DNA from: Azospirillum sp. B506
GTDB lineage: Bacteria; Pseudomonadota; Alphaproteobacteria; Azospirillales; Azospirillaceae
Assembly: GCF_000333595.1 (NCBI RefSeq)
Contig: NZ_BADK01000051.1
Coordinates: 1 to 43,515, forward strand
DNA length: 43,515 nt
Reading direction: 5' to 3'
Made by a program: the position numbers and the translations under genes. Every line of letters starts with the position of its first letter. The first letter of the stretch is position 1. Below are positions 32,850 through 41,548 of this stretch, one piece after another. Below the pieces are notes generated by a model that made no database searches, was not told the DNA's origin, and saw only the letters and a list, made by a program, of their open reading frames with translations.

Positions 32850-34253
32850 ATGGCACTGATGAACGGGGACTCCGGTTCCCCGCAACGCACGGCCCTTGCC
32901 GCGATCTGGCGGGCCGCGGGCGGCGACAGCCGGCTTCTTGCTTCGGTCGGGCTTCATGGCGAAGGGAACCTTCCCTCCGTCTTCGCGGTCAGTGCGCTGT
33001 CCACCGCGGCAATGGCCGCGGCCGGTCTGGCGGTCGCCGAATTCAAGGAGGCGGCCTTCGGCCAAAGCCCGTCCGTGACGGTCGACCACCGTCTGGCCTC
33101 CCTGTGGTTCGGCACCTCCGTGACGCCGCTGGGCTGGAGCCTGCCACCCGTCTGGGATCCGATCGCCGGCGACTACGAGGCAAAGGATGGCTGGATCCGT
33201 CTTCACACCAACGCCGCGCATCATCGCGACGCGGCCCTTCGCTGTCTCGGCGCACCGCCTGACCGTGACGCGGTGGCCGCCGCTGTCCGCCGCTGGAGCG
33301 CCGACGGGCTGGAAAGCGCAATTGTCGGCGAAGGCGGGTGCGCGGCGGCGATGCGCGATCTCGCATCCTGGCGCAGCCACCCGCAAGGACAGGCGGTCGC
33401 CCGGGAGCCACTGCTGTGGTTCGAGGCCCAGGAGCCGGCCGACGCCGACCAGACCCCTGTCCGGCCCCCTGCCCTGCCGGAGCGGCCTTTGGCCGGCGTG
33501 AAGGTGCTGGACCTGACCCGCGTCCTCGCCGGACCGACCGCCACGCGGTTCCTCGCCGGTTTCGGTGCCGAGGTGCTGCGGATCGATCCGCCCTGGTGGG
33601 ACGAGCCTCCCCTTCTGCCCGAGATGACGCTCGGCAAGCGCCGCACCCGACTCGACCTGCGCGACCCCGGCCAGCGGGACCGCTTCACGGAGCTGCTGTC
33701 CCAGGCCGACCTTCTGGTGCATGGCTATCGTGCCGACGCCCTCGACCGGATGGGGCTCGACCCTGCGGCCCGGCAGCGCATCCGCCCCGGCCTGGTCGAC
33801 GTGTCGCTGGATGCCTATGGCTGGACAGGCCCCTGGCGGAACCGGCGGGGCTTCGACAGTCTGGTGCAGATGAGCGGCGGGATCGCCGCCGAAGGGATGC
33901 GCCGCCATGGTGGCGACCGGCCCGGGCCCTTGCCCGTCCAGGCCCTCGACCATGCCGCCGGCTATCTGCTCGCCACCGCCGCCATGCGAGGGCTGACCCT
34001 ACGGCTGTCGGACGGGCGGGGATCCTGCTGGCGCACCTCCCTGGCCCGGGTCGCGACGCTGCTCACCGAACTGCCGTCCTTTGACGGCGGCCCGCCCCTG
34101 GCGACCGCCGCCACGGCGGATTTCAAGAGCGATCCGGAAGAGACGGCCTGGGGACCGGCCCTGCGCTTGAAGCCGGCCGTGACGGTCGAAGGATCGCCGA
34201 TCCGCTGGGAGCGGCAGGCCGGACCGCTCGGCACGGACGAGGCACGCTGGTAA
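32850..34253 (+). CDS. Class III (CaiB/BaiF) CoA-transferase family protein
   Basis: A 467-residue protein moving CoA between organic acids. The typical core starts unusually late: LAGVKVLDLTRVLAGPTATR (214-233), then GAEVLRIDPP. LVDVSLDAYGWTGPWRNRRG (315-334) and FDSLVQMSGGIAAEG (335-349) lead to the likely catalytic Asp367 in VQALDHAAGYL. The first about 210 residues look like a permuted or second CoA-transferase half (VTPLGWSLPPVWDP, then GWIRLHTNAAHHR). GGAGAAA at 32840-32846 supports the ATG at 32850 over 32838. It pairs divergently with the HTH-citrate synthase-like gene, suggesting a shared acyl-CoA pathway. Confidence 0.87.
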   Translation: MALMNGDSGSPQRTALAAIWRAAGGDSRLLASVGLHGEGNLPSVFAVSALSTAAMAAAGLAVAEFKEAAFGQSPSVTVDHRLASLWFGTSVTPLGWSLPPVWDPIAGDYEAKDGWIRLHTNAAHHRDAALRCLGAPPDRDAVAAAVRRWSADGLESAIVGEGGCAAAMRDLASWRSHPQGQAVAREPLLWFEAQEPADADQTPVRPPALPERPLAGVKVLDLTRVLAGPTATRFLAGFGAEVLRIDPPWWDEPPLLPEMTLGKRRTRLDLRDPGQRDRFTELLSQADLLVHGYRADALDRMGLDPAARQRIRPGLVDVSLDAYGWTGPWRNRRGFDSLVQMSGGIAAEGMRRHGGDRPGPLPVQALDHAAGYLLATAAMRGLTLRLSDGRGSCWRTSLARVATLLTELPSFDGGPPLATAATADFKSDPEETAWGPALRLKPAVTVEGSPIRWERQAGPLGTDEARW

Positions 34254-34318
34254 GCCGGCACCATGGCGGGAGCCTTGGCGCCTGTTCCGGCACCTCTCCC
34301 GCCGACCGGTGCAGCGCC

Positions 34319-34897
34319 TTACCCCATCGTGTGCTCAAGCAGGATCTTGGCGCCCAGCCCGATCAGCACCACGCCGCCGGCCATCTCGGCCCAGCGCCCG
34401 AGATGGTTGCCGGCGGCCTTGCCGATCAGCACGCCGCCGAAGGCCACCGCGAAGGTCACCACGCCGATCAGCGCCGAGGTCGTCACCATGTCCACATCGA
34501 CCAGCGCCAGCCCCGCCCCCACAGCGGCGGCGTCGATGCTGGTGGCGACGGCGGTGGTCAGCAGGGCCAGCCATTCGGCGCGCACGCTGCGCACCGGGCC
34601 GCAATCCTCCTCACCCTCGTCCTCGCCATCCAGGATGGCGTTGCGCAGCATCGCACCGCCGACCGCCAGCAGCAGACCGAAGGCGATCCAGTGATCGACC
34701 GATTCGACGAGGCTGGCGAAGGCGATGCCGACGCCCCAGCCGACCAGCGGCATGGCGAACTGGCAGACGCCGAAGGCGGCGCCCACGCGCATCGCTTCCG
34801 GCAGGCCGGCTCGGCGCGAGCAGGCGCCGCGGCCGAGAGCGGCGGCGAAGCTGTCCATCGAAAGGCTGAAGGCGAGCGCAAGGGACGTGGCGATCAT
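34319..34897 (-). CDS. mntP: MntP-type manganese efflux pump
   Basis: A 192-residue membrane protein with six helices that exports Mn(II). Two repeats carry the family's acidic motifs: LAFSLSMDSFAAALGRG (about 8-24, Asp16) and TTAVATSIDAAAVGAGL, both with the SxD transport residue. A Glu/Asp-rich loop (GEDEGEEDC) separates the halves. The start at 34897 is chosen from the family; the frame upstream is the riboswitch region. Transcription is probably controlled by the Mn riboswitch at 34966-35096, which supports the assignment strongly. It is convergent with the CoA-transferase. Confidence 0.94.
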   Translation of the reverse strand: MIATSLALAFSLSMDSFAAALGRGACSRRAGLPEAMRVGAAFGVCQFAMPLVGWGVGIAFASLVESVDHWIAFGLLLAVGGAMLRNAILDGEDEGEEDCGPVRSVRAEWLALLTTAVATSIDAAAVGAGLALVDVDMVTTSALIGVVTFAVAFGGVLIGKAAGNHLGRWAEMAGGVVLIGLGAKILLEHTMG

Positions 34898-34965
34898 GGC
34901 TATTCCCGGGCCAGACAACACAGTGGAACCGGACGGACTCCGGCTGGCCGCGGAGATGCCCGATC

Positions 34966-35096
34966 CACTGGTCTCGCCGGGTCGACCCTCTGGTCGCCGT
35001 GCGCGCCATGGCGGTAACGGCCGGAGGCCGGAACCATCCAAGTCTGTTGACGCGAACCCCGCCGGATCGGTGCCGGCAGGTGGCTACTCCCCAATG
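34966..35096 (-). promoter_or_regulatory. yybP-ykoY manganese riboswitch of mntP, with upstream promoter
   Basis: On the minus strand the aptamer begins CATTGGGGAGTAGCC and ends CGAGACCAGTG, the two conserved internal-loop strands of yybP-ykoY RNAs. It also contains the conserved CGTCAACAGACT. P1 is CATTGG (35096-35091) with CCAGTG (34971-34966). After the aptamer, CAGTGG (34970-34965) can pair instead with CCACTG (34926-34921), an alternative helix. A promoter TTGACC (35134-35129), 17 bases, TAGGAG (35111-35106) lies directly upstream. Its -35 contains the guaD stop codon. Confidence 0.88.
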
Positions 35097-35130
35097 ACGG
35101 CGGAACTCCTACAGAAACTGGGGGCTTGGG

Positions 35131-36465
35131 TCAAGCGCCGCTTTGCCGCAGATGCGAATTGCGGCCGCGCAGATAGGTGGCGGCCACCGAGCGGTCGTCG
35201 CCCAGCGTCACCTGAATGAACAGCTCCTCCTCCAGGTCGCCGTCCACCGTCTTCATGCGATGTCGCATAGCCGGCGTCGCCACCGGGTCGAGCACGACGA
35301 GGTCGGCCCAGCGCCCGGGCTCCAGGCTGCCGATCTCGCCAGCCATCCCCAGCGCCTCGGCATTGCCGCGGGTCATCCAGTGCAGGGCGGCGAGCGCCGG
35401 CAGGTTCTGGCGCCGCAGCTGCAGCACCTTATAGGCCTCCGCCGCCGTGCGCAGCATGGAATAGCTGGTGCCGCCGCCGACATCGGTGGCGATGGCGGTG
35501 CGGACCGGCCGCTCCGGCTTCGACAGGGCATCGAGGTCGAACAGGCCGCTGCCGATGAACAGGTTGCTGGTCGGACAGAAGACGGCGACCGACCCGCTTT
35601 CCGACAGCCGGGCCATCTCGACTTCCGACAGATGGATGCAATGGCCGAACAGCGAGGTCGGCCCCAGCAGGCCGAAGCGGTCATAGACGTCGGTGTAGTC
35701 GCGGGCGCCGGGGAACAGGCGGCCCACTTCGGCGATCTCGTCGGTGTTCTCCGACAGATGGGTCTGCATGTGGACGCCGGGATGCTCGCGCAGCAGCGCG
35801 CCGGCCGCCTCCAGCTGTGCCTCGGTCGAGGTGATGGCGAAGCGCGGCGTCACCGCATAGCGCTGCCGCCCCGTTCCGTGCCAGCGGGCGATCAGCGCCT
35901 TGCCGTCGCGATAGCTGCTGTCGGCCGTGTCGGTCAGGGCGGCGGGGGCATGGCGGTCCATCATCACCTTGCCGGCGATCAGCCCGGCGCCGCGGGCCTC
36001 GGCCTCGGCGAACAGGGCATCGACCGACTGCGGGTGGACCGAGCCGTAGACGACCGCCGTGGTCGTGCCGTTGCGCAGCAGCTCGTCCATGAAGAAGGCG
36101 GCATTGGCGGCGGCATGGGCCGGGTCGGCGAAGCGCTGCTCCTCGATGAAGGTGTATGTCTCCAGCCAGTCGAGCAGTTGGGCGCCGTAGGAGGCGATGA
36201 CCTGGGTCTGCGGGAAATGGATGTGGGTGTCGATGAAGCCGGGCAACACCAGCTTGCCGCTGTGGTCGTCGACCGCCACCCCCTCCGGCAGCCGGCCGCG
36301 CAGCTTGGCCCAATCCCCGGCCTCCAGAATCCGGCCGTCGTCCCCGACCAGCAGCAGCCCGTCCTCATGATAGGACAGGCAGTCGAGATCCCCCGGCCCG
36401 GCGGGCGCGCGACGGAAGCTGAGCAGGCGCCCACGGATGGCGGAAGCGATGGGTTGGTCGGGCAT
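35131..36465 (-). CDS. guaD: Guanine deaminase
   Basis: A 444-residue amidohydrolase converting guanine to xanthine and ammonia in the cytoplasm. Metal and substrate motifs: the HxH in GFIDTHIHFPQT (77-88; His81 and His83), MQTHLSEN (metal His), GHCIHLSE and the late Asp in AIATDVGGGTSYSM, which is typical of GuaD. ATLYRG-type C-terminal sequence (SLEPGRWADLVVLDP) is the composite beta domain. Its start follows the puuD stop by 35 bases, giving a puuD-guaD transcription order for purine catabolism. Its stop codon overlaps the -35 of the mntP riboswitch promoter. Confidence 0.93.
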   Translation of the reverse strand: MPDQPIASAIRGRLLSFRRAPAGPGDLDCLSYHEDGLLLVGDDGRILEAGDWAKLRGRLPEGVAVDDHSGKLVLPGFIDTHIHFPQTQVIASYGAQLLDWLETYTFIEEQRFADPAHAAANAAFFMDELLRNGTTTAVVYGSVHPQSVDALFAEAEARGAGLIAGKVMMDRHAPAALTDTADSSYRDGKALIARWHGTGRQRYAVTPRFAITSTEAQLEAAGALLREHPGVHMQTHLSENTDEIAEVGRLFPGARDYTDVYDRFGLLGPTSLFGHCIHLSEVEMARLSESGSVAVFCPTSNLFIGSGLFDLDALSKPERPVRTAIATDVGGGTSYSMLRTAAEAYKVLQLRRQNLPALAALHWMTRGNAEALGMAGEIGSLEPGRWADLVVLDPVATPAMRHRMKTVDGDLEEELFIQVTLGDDRSVAATYLRGRNSHLRQSGA

Positions 36466-36500
36466 GGGGTTCCGGTTCGATAGGGTGCTGCGAGGGAGGG

Positions 36501-37688
36501 TTACTTAATGTCCCCGGACCACGCCGCCAACACCGCGCGTTCCTGCGGGGTGATGCCGGTGATGTTGGCGGGGGGCATGGCGCTGCTGTAGCCGGCTTGC
36601 AGGCGGATCTGGTCGGCATGGCGGCGGATCCCGTCCCCCTCCAGCACGACGCCGCGCGGCGGAGCGGCGATGCCTTCCCACACCGGTTGGGCGGCGTGGC
36701 ACATGCTGCAGCGGGTGGCGACGATCTCCTCCACCTGATTGAAGCCGACCTTCACCGGTGCCACGGCCGCCGTATCGGCCGTCGCCGGCCCCATGGTGCT
36801 GAGCCAGACGCAGCCCAGCATGCCGGCGGCGGCCACGCCCCAGGTCCACCAGGGGGTCGGCTTGCCGGCATGGCGGCTGTTGAAGAAATGGCGGATCGCC
36901 GTGCCGACCACCAGGACCAGCGCCACCATCACCCAGTTGTAGCGGGTGGAGCTGACCAGCGGGTAATGGTTGGACAGCATCAGGAAGACGACCGGCAGGG
37001 TCAGGTAATTGTTGTGCAGCGACCGCTGCTTCGCCTTCTTGCCCAGCGACGGGTCGGGCGTCTCGCCGCGCAGCATGGCGGCCACCGTTTTGCGCTGGTT
37101 GGGGATGATCAGCATGAAGACGTTGCAGGCCATCATGGTCGCCATCAGCGCACCGACCTGCAGCATGGCGCCGCGCCCGCTGAAGATCTTCGTCATCGCC
37201 CAGGCGGTCGCCACCAGCATGACGAAGCCGGCGACGGCGAGCGCGCCATCGTTGCGGCCCAGCGGCGACTTGCACATCAGGTCGTAGGCGACCCAGCCCG
37301 CCACCAGCGCCCCGACGCTGATCGCCACCGCCTGCCAGTGACCGAGCGCCAGCACGTCCTGGTCGATCAGGAACAGGTCGGCACCGCGATAGTACAGCAC
37401 GCACATCAGGAAGAAGCCGCTGAGCCAGGTCGCGTAGGATTCCCACTTGAACCAGGTCAGCTCTTCCGGCAGCTGCGGCGGGGCGACCATGTATTTGGTC
37501 ATGTGGTAGAAGCCACCGCCGTGGATCTGCCAGGCATCGCCCGCCGTCCCGGCCGGCGCGCCCGCGCGGCGGCGCAGCGAGGCGTCGAGATGGATGAAGT
37601 AGAAGGACGATCCGATCCAGGCGATGGCGGTGATGACGTGCAGCCACCGCGCCAGGGCGTTGATCCACTCCCACAGGATGGGCTCCAT
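36501..37688 (-). CDS. puuD: Urate hydroxylase PuuD (membrane urate oxidase with cytochrome c domain)
   Basis: A 395-residue inner-membrane protein that oxidises urate to 5-hydroxyisourate and passes electrons to a c-type haem. The N-terminal block WEWINALARWLHVITAIAWI and SFYFIHLD (1-34), HGGGFYHMTKY (56-66) and WFKWESYATWLSGFFLM are diagnostic. About eight membrane helices follow. The C-terminal cytochrome c domain has CSMCH (327-331) and a distal Met in SSAMPPANITG. GGAAGGAG precedes the ATG at 37688, so the longer frame to 37766 is rejected. It lies upstream of guaD in one operon and is divergent from the CHASE3 kinase. Confidence 0.95.
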   Translation of the reverse strand: MEPILWEWINALARWLHVITAIAWIGSSFYFIHLDASLRRRAGAPAGTAGDAWQIHGGGFYHMTKYMVAPPQLPEELTWFKWESYATWLSGFFLMCVLYYRGADLFLIDQDVLALGHWQAVAISVGALVAGWVAYDLMCKSPLGRNDGALAVAGFVMLVATAWAMTKIFSGRGAMLQVGALMATMMACNVFMLIIPNQRKTVAAMLRGETPDPSLGKKAKQRSLHNNYLTLPVVFLMLSNHYPLVSSTRYNWVMVALVLVVGTAIRHFFNSRHAGKPTPWWTWGVAAAGMLGCVWLSTMGPATADTAAVAPVKVGFNQVEEIVATRCSMCHAAQPVWEGIAAPPRGVVLEGDGIRRHADQIRLQAGYSSAMPPANITGITPQERAVLAAWSGDIK

Positions 37689-37885
37689 CGCGCGCACGCT
37701 CCTTCCGGTCAGGTCGATGGCTTGACTGTAAGGCGAGTGTGCGGGTGCGGAAAACCACTCGTCCATCCCAACAGCTTCAAAAAATGACGAAAGATCGGCA
37801 GTGGCTCGAAGACGCCGCCGATTGCCAACCCTCCCGCGAATTGGTAGAGGGTCTTACTCTTCCTCGCTCCGGCCGGCCACCCGCG

Positions 37886-39385
37886 ATGCATCGATCCAGC
37901 AGCAAAGTCACCCGCCGGACCCTTCTGATGCTGCTCGCCGCCGCGGTCGCACTGCTGGCGATCATCGTGATGTCCGGGTGGCTGGCGGACAGCACGCAGC
38001 AATATTCCCGTTCCGTCAGCCGGATCAGCGCCTTGAGGGTCGCCGCCGGCACGCTGCTCAGCCAGTTGCAGGACGCCGAGATCGGGCAACGCGGTTACCT
38101 GCTCACCGAGGACCGTCAGTATCTCAAGCCCTACGAGACGGCGGTCGCGGCGGTCGACGCCACCATCGCCCGGCTGCGCGACCTTGCCGATGAGGACGAC
38201 GGCGAGCTGCGCATCGTCGACCGTCTCGTCGGCCTCGCCGCCGCCAAGCGGGAGGAGCTGGCCGAGACCATCGCCCTGATGGAGGCCGGACGCCATGACG
38301 ACTCCCTGGCCATCGTGCGCACCGGCCGCGGCATGAGGCTGATGGACGACGCCCGTCAGGCGCTCGCCGACCTGATCACCCCCGCCGACGCCCAGCTCGA
38401 CACGCAGCTCCGTGCCCTGACCGGACAGGCGCGGATATCCGGTTGGGTGGCGAACCTGGGCGGCCTGTTCATCCTGCTGGTGGTCGGCGGCGCCGTGTGG
38501 ATCGCGGTCCGCTACACGCGGGACCTCATGCAGGCGCAACGCGCGATCCAGGCCCTCAACGACTCTCTGGAACAGCGCGTGTCGGAGCGCACGATGGAGC
38601 TGCAGCGGGCCAACGCCGAGATCCAGCGCTTCGCCTACATCGTCAGCCACGACCTGCGGGCGCCGCTGGTCAACGTGATGGGCTTCACCAGCGAATTCGA
38701 GGTGGGGCTGGCAAGCGTTGCCGCTCACCTGGACCGGCAGCCGGCGGGGGCCGACGACGCCAAGGCGGCGGAGGCGCGGCGGGCGGTGAGCGAGGACATG
38801 CCGGAAGCCATCGGCTTCATCCGGACCTCGACGACCAAGATGGACCGCCTGATCAACGCCATCCTCGCCCTGTCGCGCCAGGGCAGCCGGACGCTGAACC
38901 CCGAACCCGTCTCCATGCAGACCCTCGTGGAAAACGCGGTCGCCAGCTTCCGCCATCGGGCCGGCGAGCTGCGCTGCGCCATCGACATCGCCGGCCCCCT
39001 GCCGTCGCTCGTCTCCGACCGGCTCGCCCTGGAACAGGTGTTCGGGAACCTGCTCGACAACGCGATCAAGTATCTCGACCCGGCCCGGCCCGGCCGGATC
39101 GCCATCCGCGGCCGGGCCGAGCCGGACCGGCTGGTCTTCGAGATCGCGGACAACGGACGCGGAATCGCAGCGCAGGATCACGAGCGCATCTTCGAGCTGT
39201 TCCGCCGCTCCGGCGTGCAGGACCGCCCCGGCGAAGGGATCGGTCTTGCCTATGTCCGGACGCTCGTCCGCCGCCTGCAGGGCGAGGTCACCGTCGATTC
39301 GGTTCCTGGACAGGGCAGCGTCTTTCGCATAAGCCTTCCTGAAACCCTTGCCCTGCCCTCGGAGAAACCCGCTCATGATGCGTGA
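37886..39385 (+). CDS. CHASE3-domain membrane histidine kinase
   Basis: A 499-residue sensor kinase from the ATG at 37886. TM1 lies at about 14-33. A periplasmic CHASE3 domain follows (about 35-185; QLQDAEIGQRGYLLTEDRQYL is its signature), then TM2 at about 190-210 and a coiled coil (QALNDSLEQRVSERTMELQ). The HisKA box is FAYIVSHDLRAPL. The ATPase has FGNLLDNAIKYL, IADNGRGI and RPGEGIGLAYV. It overlaps the response regulator gene by 11 bases. The N-terminal signal anchor and lack of ligand motifs give no clue to the stimulus. An upstream frame to 37739 has no ribosome site. Confidence 0.92.
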   Translation: MHRSSSKVTRRTLLMLLAAAVALLAIIVMSGWLADSTQQYSRSVSRISALRVAAGTLLSQLQDAEIGQRGYLLTEDRQYLKPYETAVAAVDATIARLRDLADEDDGELRIVDRLVGLAAAKREELAETIALMEAGRHDDSLAIVRTGRGMRLMDDARQALADLITPADAQLDTQLRALTGQARISGWVANLGGLFILLVVGGAVWIAVRYTRDLMQAQRAIQALNDSLEQRVSERTMELQRANAEIQRFAYIVSHDLRAPLVNVMGFTSEFEVGLASVAAHLDRQPAGADDAKAAEARRAVSEDMPEAIGFIRTSTTKMDRLINAILALSRQGSRTLNPEPVSMQTLVENAVASFRHRAGELRCAIDIAGPLPSLVSDRLALEQVFGNLLDNAIKYLDPARPGRIAIRGRAEPDRLVFEIADNGRGIAAQDHERIFELFRRSGVQDRPGEGIGLAYVRTLVRRLQGEVTVDSVPGQGSVFRISLPETLALPSEKPAHDA

Positions 39386-39824
39386 CGCCCAGACGGTGAG
39401 CATCGTCATGATCGAGGACGACGAGGGGCATGCCCGGCTGATCGAGAAGAACATCCGCCGGGCCGGCGTGACCAACGAGATCGTGCCCTTCACCGATGGC
39501 ACCAGCGCGCTGGCCTATCTGTTCGGACCGGACGGAACCGGGCAGGCCAGCACGGGCCGGGCGCTTCTGATCCTGCTGGACCTGAACCTGCCGGACATGA
39601 CCGGCGTCGACATCCTGTCGAAGCTCAAGGCCAACCCCTACACCAGGCGTTTCCCCGTCGTGGTGCTGACCACCACCGACGACCGGCAGGAAATCCAGCG
39701 CTGCTACGACATCGGCGCCAGCGTCTACATCACCAAGCCGGTGAATTACGAAAGTTTCGCCACCGCGATCCGGCAGCTGGGGCTGTTCTTCTCCGTCATC
39801 CAGATACCCGAGGCGGAGGCATGA
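39375..39824 (+). CDS. Single-domain response regulator (Rcp1-like)
   Basis: A 149-residue stand-alone receiver. MIEDDEGHARLIEKNIRRAG is typical of the Rcp1/CheY-like regulators partnered with bacteriophytochrome or CHASE3 kinases. LLILLDLNLPDMTG contains the phospho-acceptor Asp, VLTTTDD the switch Thr, and YITKPVNYESF the conserved Lys. GGAG precedes the ATG pair at 39375/39378. Coupled by overlap to both neighbours (11 bases upstream, 4 downstream), it probably relays phosphate between the CHASE3 kinase and the HisKA_2 protein. Confidence 0.92.
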   Translation: MMRDAQTVSIVMIEDDEGHARLIEKNIRRAGVTNEIVPFTDGTSALAYLFGPDGTGQASTGRALLILLDLNLPDMTGVDILSKLKANPYTRRFPVVVLTTTDDRQEIQRCYDIGASVYITKPVNYESFATAIRQLGLFFSVIQIPEAEA

Positions 39825-40861
39825 CCGCCCCGGCCGTCCGCATCCTCTACATCGACGACGACGTTGTCCTGGCGCGGCTGGTGCAACGGAAGCTCGAACG
39901 GCGCGGCTACGCGGTCGAGTGGGCGAAAGACGGCCGGGAGGGGGTGGAGCGGCTGGAACAGGGTGGCATCACCGTGGTCTGTCTCGATCACGAGATGCCG
40001 GGAGCGACCGGGCTGGACATCCTGCCGGCCCTGCTCTCCGGGAAGAACGCGCCGCCGGTCGTCTATGTCACCGGCGCCGGCGACACGCGGGTGGCCGTCG
40101 CGGCGCTGAAGGCCGGGGCGGACGATTACGTCCCCAAGGAAGCCGGCGAAGGGTTCTTCGATCTGCTGGTCGCGGCCATCGGGCAGGCGCTGGAGAAATC
40201 CCAGCTGCGCCACGAACGCGAACGGGCGGAGCAGGAGGTGCGCGCCGCGCGCGACCGGGCGGAACTGCTGTTGACCGAGGTCAACCATCGCGTCGCCAAC
40301 AGCCTGGCCCTGGTGGCGGCCTTCGTGCGGATGCAGAAGTCGGGACTGTCCGATTCGATGGCGCTGGCCGCCCTGGACGAAACCCAGGCGCGGATCACCG
40401 CGATCGCCGGCATCCACCGCAGCCTCTACACATCCGGCGACGTGCGGTCCGTTCGCTTCGACGCCTATCTGGAAACACTGCTCGCCGAAATGCACACCGC
40501 GATGGCATCCCGGCACCCGGACAGCTTCATCGTCGTCGCCGATGCGGTTTCGGTGCCGACCGACAAGGCGGTGTCCCTGGCGGTGATCGTGACCGAACTG
40601 GTCACGAACGCCTGCAAATACGCCTATCCGGACGGCGGGACCGGCAGCATCCGGGTCCGGGCGACGGCCGCTGATGGACAATTGTCGGTGAGCGTCGAGG
40701 ATGACGGGATCGGCTTTTCCGGTGACGACACTCCCCGTGGAACCGGTCTCGGCACCCGCATCGTCCAGGCGATGGCGACCAGCCTGGGGGCGCTTCTGCA
40801 CCATGACCGGCAGCATGCCGGCACCCGGGTGACGCTGACGATGCCGCTCCAGCCGCTCTGA
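39821..40861 (+). CDS. Receiver plus HisKA_2-type histidine kinase
   Basis: A 346-residue soluble protein. A receiver occupies residues 1-125, with YIDDDV (10-15), Asp56 in CLDHEMPG and Lys106 in YVPKE. A coiled coil (QLRHERERAEQEVRAARDRA) leads to a HisKA_2/HWE-like phospho-acceptor LLTEVNHRVANSLALV. The ATPase has VTELVTNACKYAYPDGGTG, DDGIGFS and GTGLGTRIV, the compact form typical of this kinase class. The start overlaps the previous stop (ATGA). In alphaproteobacteria such proteins often feed general-stress or other relay proteins; the output here is unknown. Confidence 0.9.
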   Translation: MTAPAVRILYIDDDVVLARLVQRKLERRGYAVEWAKDGREGVERLEQGGITVVCLDHEMPGATGLDILPALLSGKNAPPVVYVTGAGDTRVAVAALKAGADDYVPKEAGEGFFDLLVAAIGQALEKSQLRHERERAEQEVRAARDRAELLLTEVNHRVANSLALVAAFVRMQKSGLSDSMALAALDETQARITAIAGIHRSLYTSGDVRSVRFDAYLETLLAEMHTAMASRHPDSFIVVADAVSVPTDKAVSLAVIVTELVTNACKYAYPDGGTGSIRVRATAADGQLSVSVEDDGIGFSGDDTPRGTGLGTRIVQAMATSLGALLHHDRQHAGTRVTLTMPLQPL

Positions 40862-40879
40862 CCCTGCTCCTGCCTCCCG

Positions 40880-41420
40880 TGCCGCCGATTGTTCCTGTCA
40901 GGGGCCGGGCAGGACAGTGGCGGCCATTCCTCCAAAGCCCATGGACAGGACGCCCCTGCCCGTCCCCGGCCGCGGGCGATGGTGTGCAGAACGGCCTCGT
41001 CGGACTGGAACACCCACTGCCGGTGGGTCACGCCGTTGACCCGTGTCGTGGTCTCGTCCGAAGCGATGACGGGAGCCGTCAGGAGCTTGGCCTTGATCGC
41101 CGTGCAGGCGGTGTCGAACGCCAGACCCATGCGGCGGAAGGCATTGGCGATGGCATCTTCGGAGATGCCCAGCCCGAACATTTCCTTCAGCAGACGCGCC
41201 AGCCGTTCGAAACCGACATGATGGCTGTGATGCAGGTAGGCCAGCAGCAAGCGGAACCCCGGGCCGAAGGGCGTTCCCGGCGGCAGGGCGTTGGGCGGCT
41301 CGGCCCGATAGCGCCGGCAGCGCTGCGCCTCCGGTGACAATGCGGTTTGGCAATGCGGACAACAATCAGCCAGGCAGCGCTCGGTGCGATCGGGATCGGG
41401 ATCGGGATCGGGATCGGGCG
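40880..41420 (-). pseudogene. IS66-family transposase remnant
   Basis: On the minus strand a degraded TnpC-like reading is visible: RCLADCCPHCQTALSPEA (zinc-finger part), then PFGPGFRLLLAYLHHSHHVG, the IS66 catalytic Asp region VIASDETTTRVNG, and HRQWVFQSDEAVLH. Both ends are missing. The 5' side dissolves into GATCGG repeats. After ARGRGRA the frame breaks and the rest of the catalytic domain is absent. No terminal inverted repeats are visible. It marks an old insertion site just left of the AT-rich glycosyltransferase-like gene. The gap 41421-41548 holds nothing recognisable. Confidence 0.8.
41388..41417. repeat. Five tandem GATCGG hexamers
   Basis: GATCGG is repeated five times without interruption at the upstream edge of the IS66 remnant. 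It is a simple-sequence array, probably from slippage; no function is apparent. Confidence 0.85.
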
Positions 41421-41548
41421 CCAGCGGCCGCGCGACACCGGATCGTCAAGCACCCACAATGCCCACAGCACCTCGACAACAGCCAAGCCTCTGCCAACCC
41501 CGTGAGTAATCACCGATCAAGGCGCAACGATTACCCTGATGGACGTTG

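Noticed and set aside
40862-41548. Complete IS66 element
   Set aside because: Only a mid-part of the transposase is readable; there are no terminal inverted repeats and no accessory genes.
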